In this document: positions 31,342 to 43,118 of the stretch, piece after piece
Layout of the letters: the number at the start of each line of letters is the position of its first letter
Numbering within the stretch: the first letter of the stretch is position 1
DNA from: Gavia stellata
Taxonomy: Eukaryota > Chordata > Aves > Gaviiformes > Gaviidae
Assembly: GCF_030936135.1 (NCBI RefSeq)
Contig: NC_082598.1
Span: forward strand, 30,250,687 to 30,314,686
Length of the DNA: 64,000 nucleotides
Reading direction: 5' to 3'
Notes under the pieces: model-generated
The model's input: only the letters and a program-made list of their open reading frames with translations
What the model was told of the DNA's origin: nothing
Database searches by the model: none
Position numbers and translations under genes: made by a program

Positions 31342-33461
31342 GTTTATTTTCTTGGACCATTTAAAAGCCTTTTGTTTTGGCCCTGCAGTTATTTTTCTCA
31401 TGAAAAGAAATATTTATTTCCTTCTCCTGTTGGCATCACTTCTCTTTCTCTCTCTTTTTATTTTAACAAGAGTCTTTTGATGAAGAGGTTTCAAATCAGA
31501 TTGCCACCTCCCACTTCTGGAAGTGCAGGGCAGTTTCCAGTGGACACGGTCTGGCTTTGTGGCTGGAAGCCCCCGTGATGCTCCTCACCTTGCCTGGCCC
31601 AGCGCATCCCACTTTGCTTTTTGTTACTGGGTCCATCTTCTCATGAGCAATTTCTCAGTGAAGCGCAGCCTCTGTAACATTCGAACCTCGTTGCCAGGGA
31701 AATGCTGTCTGGAGCTTGGGCTTTGCTTTACAGCTTGTGCTGACGCACTTGTGGGCTGGAGGAGGCCATGAAACCATTCACCCTCACCATCTGTTTAACA
31801 GGCCACAGCACTTCTCACCGTCGCCCTAACCAAAACAAGAGCCCTGGTGCGCCGTGCAGTGTGCCAGCAGCTCCTCACCCTCCCTGTTCAACCATGCAGA
31901 CAGGAGCGTATCTCAAGGAGCACTGGAGCAGGAGGTCTACGTGTGCTTCCAGTCTCCACAGCAGAGCGCGATGCTGAACCCAGTTTGGAGCAGGGTGGGC
32001 ACTGGGAGTTGAAGCTCCAGTCCAGTGCCAGTTTAAGGCTGACAGATAGAGGGAAGAGACCTGTACTTTCAAAGGTTTCTCTAAAATGTGTCTTCCTTGG
32101 GACTTCTGATCAAGAAATATCACGTCTGGGGAAGTCATGGCTTTCTTTTTCCAGCCTGACATCCAGTTCTTCTTTTTTAAAATGTCTATTAAAAAAGAAG
32201 TTTTCTTTGACATCTTATTGTTGAGATTAATAACAAAAATCTCAGGTTCTCCGAAGGCTGCTGCCTACCTGTCACACTGCAGTAGGTTCGAAGAGGGGAG
32301 ATGGGTTTCAGTCCAGCCTGGAGAACAACAGAAGCTTGTGTTGTACAAATGGCAGGCGGCTACAAATCACCTCCCGTTCACACCTTCCCCGTGAATGGGG
32401 CTGTGTGCGCTGTGTGCGCATATGGAGAGCAGAACACAATCCCTCTTCTCTTCCCACTTCTACGAAGAAATCTGCTCCTTTTACAACAATGAAGAGGTGG
32501 AATACATTAGCTGCTGCACAGCTCGTGCTAATTAAAACAACTCTTCCTGTTACTGTTTTTTCATGGGACGTTAAATGGCATTAGGAGAGCATGCTGAATG
32601 AATTCCTTTGAATCCCAAGCCTTATTATATATGGGAAAAGGCATTTAAATGAAATCGGGGGATATTGCTTTCCTGTCGGACTTGAAGAAGCCCATTTGTG
32701 GAAAAAAGAAAATCACTGTTAACCAGCGTGGGACTAAAGATTTTAAAGCACATATCCAAGATCTTGATGATATCCGAAGAAGAACACAACCTGGTTCTGT
32801 GGTAAGCGGTGCCTGACCTCACCAATATTGCTTCTAATCCGCTTCCATTCACTTGCGCTGAATTTGAGGGGAGTCAGTGTCACGAGCTGCATTCCAGTGC
32901 CAAACAGGATGAGACTGCTGGCCCTTATTTTTGACCTACTTCTGAACTTTTTCATCAGACAGAACACATCTCCTCTTAAGCTACGCATCTGCATAACCAT
33001 TAGTACCAGAACTAATCCATTTTCACAAGAAGCTTGAAAACAGGAGAACAGAGATGCTCTTCTCTACAGTCTGGGGTGACCCAGAAACCAAACTGGACCA
33101 GTTTTTCTACTGATTTCTGAAATCAGAAGGAAGATACTTTAAGAAAAGGACACAGACATTGTGAACCCACAAGACCTATAATTATACAGTGGCATGTGAT
33201 TGATTATTCCCTCCCTGAATGCAACAAATGAGAATTTCAGACCTGTGTGTCCGAAAACCTTTCACTGTGCTTTGTCTCTTTTAATATGTGGTCCAGGCTT
33301 TATAAACAAACTCGTTCTTTCTCTAAAGCAGTAAGATAATTATTAACATTTCGTGAAGGTCTTCTTTGATACTTCTGAGACATCACTCAAATGACTCTTA
33401 CGAAGTTAAAAATTCAGGAAAGCTGAAAGTTTACCACTTTGCTCTATTTTATTGGTATTAA

Positions 33462-33493
33462 CTTAGGCTCTCTCTACCTTAGGCTCTCTCTAT
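33462..33493 (+). repeat. 16-bp tandem duplication
   Basis: The unit CTTAGGCTCTCTCTA plus one variable base occurs twice in direct tandem (33462 and 33478). It is a small slippage-type duplication. Confidence 0.8.
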
Positions 33494-36400
33494 AGCCCAT
33501 TTACAGAAAAAAAAATGATATAAACCCTGCAAAACCTGGAATGGAGCTGGCAGAGTAGCCAAGCTGTTTTAGAATCACACACTGAAGCACGGGCTAAACC
33601 AGAAAACTGGTACTTCAAAGAAGAGAAAATCCAGCATCAGGATTGCATTATGCAAGCTATTTTCTAGATATGCAGAGTTAATTTGCTTGTCAGTGAAAGA
33701 CAGAGAAAGAACTGAGATATACGGTGCCTTGAGGGTCAGGACTCAAAATACACTATGATATTAAACTAATGAAAATCTTCTATTTTTATACTTTAGATGA
33801 TAGCATAGCAATGGGGGCCCTTCTTTTTCTAGTGGATAAATCTAAAAGCATGTATCTGCATACCCAGAGCCATATGTTTTATAATAGTTTTGATATATTC
33901 ATGCATTAAGATTGTTATGAAAAAGTAGCTATGAATGCATATGGTTACACAGACCACGGCTGTTTTTTGCGAGGGAAAAAAATGTGTAAAAACCAAAACT
34001 AGGATGAAATTTGTGTGATTCTCCTCTCACCTTTCTTCCTGATGGATTTTGCCATGCATTTGAATCTTTATTCTTAAATCTGATTTGTATTAAATCGTCC
34101 TCTGCTGCATCTAAAAAGGAAGCTGGTAAGCGAGTGTGACACCGTGGGACAAGGAAGAGTGGGCCAGAATACAAGGCTTCTGTCATCATTGCCAATAGCA
34201 ACATCAGCAGAAGGTGAAAAATCAGAATTGACTCCATTTCAGTTTGGGGGATTACAGAAGAAAGGTGTGTTCCCCCGCCCTTGAGAAGGGAGCATCCAGA
34301 GGGGACAGACACAGCGGTGCCTGTGACAGCTTCCCGGCAGCACATGGCATGTCTCTACCCCTGCGGATGGAGAGGGTCCTGCTCCGCACCCGCTCAGTCC
34401 TCCGCACACTCAGCAGGAGCGTGCGCGGCGCCGGCTGGGGCAGACGAGTCTGTGCTGCTGGCAGCTCCCACCGAGGAGCAAGGCTCCGGGCAGCCTTGAA
34501 ATGCGGAAGGCCAAGTCAACACTACAGTGGGTTGAGTTCAAAACAGGGCTGGCTTTTCTGGCATTAGCAAGTGATTCGGGTGTTACTGATTGGATTAGAG
34601 GAAAAGAAGGGTAAAAAAAAAAAACAGGGAAGACACTGAAAAATTTTTCAGAATTGTATTTGGAATTCAAAGATGAATTAAAATCCCAAGCAAACGCGCA
34701 TTTAATAAAAAATATATGAAAGTTATAAAAAAAAAAACAGGCCCATTTTGCTGAAGCCCTGGCAGAGCAGTGTGTTGGTGCTGCTGGCACAGAGGGGCAG
34801 GAGCTCATCAGCTGAGGAAGGAGCAGGCACGGAGGCGCAGAGACAACCTGTCCCCACCCGCAAGCTCAAGATGCTCTTGCCCCATCCCCTACCAGCAACC
34901 ACAGCAGATTTCTAAGCCAGCATCCCGATTCAACCCCTTTTCTCACCCTCCCTCTTCCACCTCCCTTCCTGCAATGCCCCCTTGCCCCAGTCATGCCTCA
35001 GCCCTTCATTGCATCTGGGAGGCTGAACTCAGCTTGGACCACACTGCTGCGAAACCAGTCCATCCCCACGGCCCTCCTCAGGGAGAGGCAAGTTATTTGT
35101 GCACCAGAGGCAAAGAGGCTGAAAATCCTCTGAGGCATCCAAGAGGTTAGCATCCCAGCCACAGCGGTAACCGGGATTTCCCAGCCCTGGGCTTGACCAG
35201 CCCTTCTGCCAGTCCACACAGCACCGAATAACAGACTGCAAATGTTAGCAGGCAGAAAGATAAACAGAGCGGAGGAGGAAAGCAAAGAACAGCAGTGTAT
35301 GGGAAAAACATGAGAAAAGGGAGGAAAAATAGATATGATACTAAAAATCAAAGCAGAATGTTTTTCTCCCTCAATTATTAGCAACAACTGATTTGAACCT
35401 ATTTGAAACCCAAGGTTCGCATGGAGGGTCTCTGCAGGGCTCCAGCTGAAGTCTGAAACTTCAGAATAAATCAAAGGGATTATCTGAAAAGCCACACAAC
35501 AGAGGAGGTCAACTCCGTGTTTCTATAAATGTCACTTATGATCTGATCGGCACATGGAGAATGAAAACACAGCGGCATGCAGGGACGCTCCAGGGCAGTC
35601 ACCAGCACCATGCAGTGCAAGTGATGGTATGGATGTGGTGTCCGTGATGGGAGGAGGGAGGGTCTGATCCGCACCAAGGAAACCACGGAGGCTAGCATTG
35701 TGGCCGGCAAAGGTGCAATTTGTAGTTTATTTTAATCACTACAAACTTCTCCCATTTGAGAGAAAGGCCAAGGATGTTTTTTTAAAAAGTAACTAAATTT
35801 AGAATCTTAAATCTCCATGTCAGCTTTTAAATAAGCATCCAAACTTTAGCAGTGCTGAGCATCCAGGGATTGCACATTTATGTCTCCATGGGCAGTTCAG
35901 CACAGATCTGACACATCCTGCAATCTCTAGATCTCACGGGGAAAGATGGCAAGAGCCAGCAGTGTGCTTGCAAAGCTTGTTGTTGGCCTCAAGTGTAGGA
36001 ACCTCTTCTGGAAACTGCTCTTTGGCGTGCAAGGCATGCACAGCCCACGTGGCTAAGTACTTTGCTGGATCTCAAGCTCTGAAGCTGCACGTGTAAAAAT
36101 CTGGCCACTTAACTACATGATTAAATATGGATTTAAGACCTACCTTTGGAGAGTAATTTTTTTTTTTTAAATTCTGGCCTCAATATCTGTCACTTGGACA
36201 TTTCTATTTTACGGGAATATTTTATTGCCGCCTTCTTGCCAAAATCCAACAGCACAACATGTAATATCAACTTTTATGAAGCACTGCAAACTCAGTACTG
36301 CAGGCTCTCATGTTACATGAAATTAAACCTGTCAATTCAGTGAACAATTACAGGGAAAAAGTACAGCACTTACTAGAATAAATTACATAAATTAATTGCA

Positions 36401-37390
36401 GGAGGAATTTAAGTTAGGTTCAGATGTGCTTTCTGAAGGAAATTAATGTAACAAATTCATTAGGGAACCATTCAGTTGCTCCCTCAAGTAGTCCGTATCT
36501 TAATTAAAACCCCACACATGTTAATAAAGCTATGTTAAATGCTCTGCAGTCTAACAAGGCCTCCCAATAATGTTCTTGCAAGAACTCAGTAAAACTCCAG
36601 GTTTTACTAAACAATATAAAGCCTTATGAACATAATACCACCCCAGGACCTATTGATCAAATGTCCTCAGTCTTTTGCAAGCTGTTCTCAGCTACCCTCC
36701 TTTTGTCTTCAGACTGGTGGCTAGACTTTGGCAAGGGCAGATTTTTGCTCCCATCAAGGACTTTCTTACTATTCATGCATCAGCCAACACCCTTCAGTGA
36801 TGCTATGAAGCTTCACCCTCGGATCTTCTGCCTCTCACCTCCTCTGCAAGGTACTCCAAGAGGTACCACGTACGTGAAGGACAAACGATGCATGGGGAAG
36901 AGGGATGAGGTTCGTGTCCACGTAGCAGCAGGTGAAGCAGCAAGTACTACCAGTATGGCAAAACCTCCTTGGCCAGCGTGCACCAGAACAGAGGACACGT
37001 TGCATGTCTGAAAGGGTATGGCCGTTCTCCTTCAGGACAGCTGGCACAGTGGGACATGGATGGGACCCTGCCACTGCCTTTTCTAACGTACCTACTCAGG
37101 ACCTAATAGCCCTGTTTCTTCCTTTCTTTCTCCAAGAACCTGCAAGCCACCCTTGTGTGAGAGACCACCTGGAGCCAGACGAGCCTTTTTTAGGCTACAG
37201 ACTTGCTCACGCTCAGACAGTGCTGTTAATGCGGCACTTCACGCTACCTCGGCTGAGGAAAATCGTATGCGAAGAAAAGTGTTCCTAACACCTGTGTTTA
37301 AAGCCCTTCATAAAGAAACACCCTGAAGGCCTGTTTTGTCTCTGCACTAGGAAGCAGCAGAGCAGGGAGGAAGCTCATGTAGAAGTCCAC

Positions 37391-37436
37391 GGGAGTCTAG
37401 ATGCTCTACCCATGGGAGTCTAGATGCTTCACCCAC
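37391..37436 (+). repeat. 23-bp tandem duplication
   Basis: The unit beginning GGGAGTCTAGATGCT is present at 37391-37413 and again at 37414-37436 with a few substitutions. No coding role is apparent. Confidence 0.8.
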
Positions 37437-40400
37437 CCGGCCTCAGAGGGGAACCTCAGGAAAACATGGCAAGATCTGTAAATGTCCTTGTTTTTATAAA
37501 AATTTTTTTCTTTATGTTGGTTACAAGGAATCATACTTTCAAAACAACAACAAAGTGAAATAAGTCAGTATTTCTGTTTGATTTTTCCATCATTTTTTTA
37601 GCTTGGACAATGGAAATGAATACGATCAATGTTTTTTGTGTTCACAGTCCAATTTGATTGTATGTTTCTCATACCACCAAGTCAGGCTTGCAGACGTGAT
37701 TGGAAAATGCTTCCTTCTGAAAACAACTGTCCTACCTAGAACTTTTAAAAATGCATGAAACCGTTTCAACTCATGGATCTAAGAATGATGGTAATGGAGA
37801 AATGTCCAACAGACATTTTCTTTCCCAATTTAAGTTCTGAGCCAAGCCAGAACTCACGGCATCCTTAAACTAGTGAAGGCAGCTTTGCATAATAATGTAA
37901 ATATATAGAAACATAAGATCACAATTAAAACTAATAGTTGTAATCTATTTATCGGCTACTGAAGCAAAACAATATTTTTAACAGGAAGTCAAAAATAATG
38001 ACATTGTAATGCTATGTATAATTATCTGTTCAAAAAGGTCTCTTCAACCAGTATGCTACACAACAAGTGAAAAGCCATCTGAAAACTGACAAGGATAATA
38101 GGCACTTAGGCTGCCTTCAATGGGCTCTATTTAGTGATAGATAATAATAATGACAGATTATAATAATTGCAATTTTAATCCCCCCCTTATTCAAATTACC
38201 AGAATTAGGGGACATCCCTTAAGTAACTTTTGCTTTAAATTCACAACTATGCTCAGAATAGTTTTCCTTTAAAAATGACATATCTTACCTTCTAGAATTA
38301 AAATTAAACTGTAAAAGGATTAAGTGCTAGCCAAAACACTAGAAGGTTGTTTTCCAGGAGAGATTGGATGAAAAAGCTAAAAGCTAAATGCCAGTCCTGT
38401 ATTAATCTACACTGTTATGACAGTTTTGATGCTAACAGTAGGTAGAAATACACTGTAACAAGTTTACAAAGTTCATGGTAGTAAGAAATGGAGCTGTCAG
38501 ATAAACACAAGTGTCACAGATTTCCAGCTCTTGTGATATTTAAGTGTAATTATGACAGAACACAAAATGTATAACAATAAACTCTCTGAAGTTAACCTAT
38601 GACATTAGAGTTTATATCTTAATTGCAATTTTAGAAGAAAAATACATTGTTCGAGCTGCACCATTCTCACTTCTGAAATCCTGATTACAGAAAGCATTCA
38701 GGTGTGAAGTCCCACTGAAATCCAGCCAGAATACCCTCAACCTTATTTTAGCATCCCAACTCCCCAGGAAAGAGAAATCCTACTACTCTACTGTTACTAC
38801 AGGCAAATCATTCATTTTAAAACAAAATATGCAAAGTGACTGTAACCAAAAGTAACATCCCGCATAAGTGGACAGTTCATGGTAATTCCTCCAGTGATTT
38901 TTAATTCAAATTTCAATTTGGTATCTTACAGGGCTGCCTTTTTCAAAACACATTTTGCTGACACTGTCAATGATACAGATATTCACAGTATATGTTAATG
39001 ACACCAAAGGTGAATATTCATATTTTGTGGCTAAATTTCAAACAAGATTTGGAAAGTTTGTGGCCATGAACTGGTAGATGCATGATCTTGTAAATCACCA
39101 CCCAGCAGCTCAGGCACAAGCTCAGCTCTGAATTTAGGAAGCCGGGTCCTTCACACTGGCACCAAGCGTTTGGGGGACAACACCACCTTTGCGTGGGGTC
39201 CTACTCAGCTCAGTGCAGCCTCTGAGCAACGGCACTCGCCTGCATGCATCTAACTGCCAACCGGCTGTAACACTTATGCCCATGTTTACACTGGAAATAG
39301 TAATACTTGCTTTCACCTACTTGGTCATCTCTTCCAAGTCTCAGTCCCTGTGGACAGGAGCTGCCTGGTACCGTGTGCCCACAGGACCTCTGACTTAGCC
39401 AGCTCCATCAGATGCTGCTACTGCCTAAATAAAAGCCTAACTCCAGGCTCAGTTCAGAGCAGGTTTCCTGAGGGAATGACAAAGATGACTTACTGCGGCC
39501 TGCTGGGCACAAGCTGATCAGAAGAGAAAGTCAAGCGGCACATCTCCCAGGGGCTACACGCATTAGGAGGGGGAAGGAAGGGTTCCCCCTTTTCTATACT
39601 ATCAAGCACCTACCAGCGCATTAGAGAGAATAATTTCCCACCTGGCAGATCGTACAAGACTTTCTCTCTTCCTTCCATCAGTAGTGCAAGAATTGCAACA
39701 TGCTCTGCTTCCCCAAATGTAGCACAAAGCTGCCTATGGTGTGTGAAAATGTTAATGATGATGAAAACCAGACAAACGTGTCTTGTGATGCTCTGCTGGA
39801 GACCAGGGGTTGTACTGGGCAAGGACCATATTATACTGGTTTTTGTTCCTGATGCTTCTTCTCCTGAAAACGGACATTCACACTGGACAATGAGGTGGAA
39901 TATGGGGATAAAGCAGGGTAAGGGCAGAACAGCTGTTCTTCTGTCCTGCCAGTGAGGATAAGTGAAGTATAACAATTTCCAGAGAAAAAGAACAGAAATA
40001 TTTATGGTAAAGGGCTTCACTGCAAAACATAAAGACAAACTTTTTAACATGTAATATTAAAAGCAACAGCCACAATTCTCCACACTGAAATCGGAAATTC
40101 TACTTTAATGGCAACCTACCACACCGCAAGTCGTACGTGACCAGGGACAAAAGGACTAGAAACCGGAACGCTGTAAATTTCTGCATTTACACCACGGCAA
40201 CTCTTGGCCCTGACTGGAGTTGTTTTGCCCTGCTACCGTCAGTGGTACCATGCATGTACATGAAGGGTTGTATCTCCGCGGTGTCCTGGCCTCACCAGGG
40301 GACACCTCCAGCAAGGGGCTGGCTGGGGCTGCAGGAAAGCTGCTGCAGACTTGCGCTCTCCCAGTCTAAGAGGTTTAGCATCCCGTTGCACACCAGGGAG

Positions 40401-43036
40401 GGAAACGGGTAGCAGGCAGTGAATGGGCAGTAAAGAAGCCATGAGTGTATCCCTCAGCCTAGGCAAGGGCTGTATGTAAGGCACAGATGTCCATATTCTG
40501 CAGGCGGACGAGAAGTTATGCCGAAGCACAGCCCTCTCAAGCCCAGCCCTTCCACCACAACCCATGGTGATGACGGCAAGGAGCATTTGTGGTTTACTCC
40601 ATGCACAGCATCCACTTTGTGTTACCAGCTCAACTGTATTGCATGCTGTGCATACAACAGGCCCTCTGGAGACAAACCCCTGTCTCTGGTGAGTCACTGT
40701 ATTGATCTACTGAACAAATGACCTGATGTGATGTTACTGTTTCAGATCTTCCTCTGCAGAATACACAGAGAAAAACTGTCACCATTTGTACAACTAATCG
40801 TCTATCTGTAAAGCATGTCGTTGTACACGTGGGCTTGGGATGCCTGAGTCAATTTTTGGAGCGTCTAGATAAAAAGGTAGATGATCGTTTAGCCTACAGC
40901 ATGGGTGACTATGTTATTTGGAATAAGCATTATGTCTCTGATAAGGTTAGGGAAACCATATTTTGTAGAGGCATTTGCTATTATGGAAACAGCTATGCAA
41001 AACCAGTATTACATTTGGAGTCGGAAACAAAACAGGAGAGGTCTTGGCAAATTTCTCTCTTCAGCTTTGGTTTAAGTGGTTGTTTATATTTTTCAGCACC
41101 CGCTGTAAAACTATTTAATTTGAAATCATCGCTGGAGTACTGTCTCAAAAGATAACTCTTTTTGTTTCGGGAATATTTCACATCTCAGTGAGAATAACAT
41201 CCTACAAAAAGTACCTTCAGAGAAGACTTTTTTCTTTATGAAAGCAGGTAACACTGATGCATTTAAATGATTTAAAAGTCTTCCTATGTTCATCTGCTCT
41301 TATAAGCCTTTGAAACTGTGCACTGCACTTCGCAGAGATCATAAGACTACAGCCCAGTCCAAACATCTAACAATCTGCAGATAAACAAGAAAAGGCAACC
41401 AATTAAAAAGCATGGTCAGAAAGAACAATAATAAAGCAATAAAAAATGCAAGTTAGAAAGAAAGCACTGCATGAATTATCCCACTTTATGTTAATTTTAA
41501 AATTGAAATTACTGTTATACAAGAGACAAGACACAGACTGCATAAAGCATACTTTGGGTGAAAAGCAAAATAAAAGAAGTGAGGCTGCAGAAAGGATCTG
41601 AAAGAGGAGAGAAGGAACCCTGCCATGGGAAGATGGACCAACGTGGCACTGTTTGTTTCCAGAAGATGAACAATGGCACCATGTGCCAAGCCGGCCCCCC
41701 CTACGAGTACATGGGTGTTGTAGCTGGCCCCTATCAAGACACAGCAGATCCCTGACTATGAATAACACAAAATTATACAATTAATGCTCATTTTTATTCT
41801 TTTTCTGGTGTATTAACTAGAAAGCACACTGCAGTGCAGATGACAAGTATCAGTCAATGAAGAAAATGATCAGCAGTACAAGCTGCAAGCGCATGTGTAG
41901 AGGGAGGAAATATCCTGGAGTATTAAGTGGAATAAACTCACATTCATAAAACAGCTAATAATTCATAATATGTGCAATAGATAAAAAAAGATGCTGGCAG
42001 AGGCCTCAGTTTAGCGGAAAACATAAACACACATTCAACTTAAAAGGTGTGATGTGATGAAATTAGGCCAATGCTTAAGTGCCTTGTTGAATTAGGGTTA
42101 AACTCTCTGGTTTAAATTCAGAAAGAATTGTCCTATTTTAATTAACAAACAATTGAATGACTTGTGGAGTTGGTCTGGAATGTTTCTTAAGCACTTAAAA
42201 ATTAACGTTTTCTGTCTTTAAAACAAATCGAAAACATTGTATGCATTGGTGAAAACAGCTTTTAACACAGGCTTGAAGAAACAACAACTGATAGAAAATG
42301 CCTGGGATCTGTAGTAATGTCCATTTAGTATAAGTTGTTAATGTTTCCAAGAAAAAGAAATAATGAAAAACACTCATAAACTTTTAGTCACGTTTCAACA
42401 CCTGCTTATTCATTGTGGCCAAAAGAATAAGGATAACAAGATCTATGCTTCAAGCATATGGCAGAAGCATAGGGATTTTTTTCATTAAATTGTGCCCGCC
42501 TAAGAACGAAAGAGGACATGTAAATTCAAAATTAACTGTATTTTTCTCGTTTTGTTTAGGAAACAAAGACATTGGCAAATGCAAACAACCAGTCAAGTCT
42601 GAAGGACTGACAGCAGCAATTTCGCTATGAGGCTGATCTGTGGCAGCCCAATGCTCTTTGCTAGCGGGGGACTGGGCAAGCGCAGCTCAGAGGTGCTGTG
42701 CCTCCAGACCACCAAAGACTGTCATTTGCAGGGTGCTCGTACAATGTCAATTGCGTAACTGCAACAGAAATATTTGTAGTCATATATCTAAGCTAATCGG
42801 TTTTCAAATGATCAGTAGACATAAACGCACTTCCGCTGGTTATGTACCTCATGTAATGAAGCCTGTGGAGGAGAGAAGGAGACTCCTGAGGCTCTGCCAT
42901 AACCATGTTTCATTTCTGAAGCAGAAAATATTGACTAATTTTGGTCCTGAAGTCCTTATACCAGCTTGTGGCTGCTAATCTCAATGAATAATTCCTGCAC
43001 AGGAAAGAATTATACGAGGATGTAGTTGTGAATGTA

Positions 43037-43118
43037 AACACTGTGAAAAATCACATCTACAGCTTTTTCTCCTACGTTCAAATTCAACATCAAACCTGAT
43101 TGAACGTTTCACAGTGTT
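43037..43118. repeat. Nested inverted repeats
   Basis: AACACTGTGAAA (43037-43048) is the exact reverse complement of TTTCACAGTGTT (43107-43118). Inside, ACGTTCAA (43074-43081) pairs with TTGAACGT (43100-43107). The right arms abut while the left arms are 25 nt apart, so a stem with a one-sided bulge could form. Confidence 0.65.
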
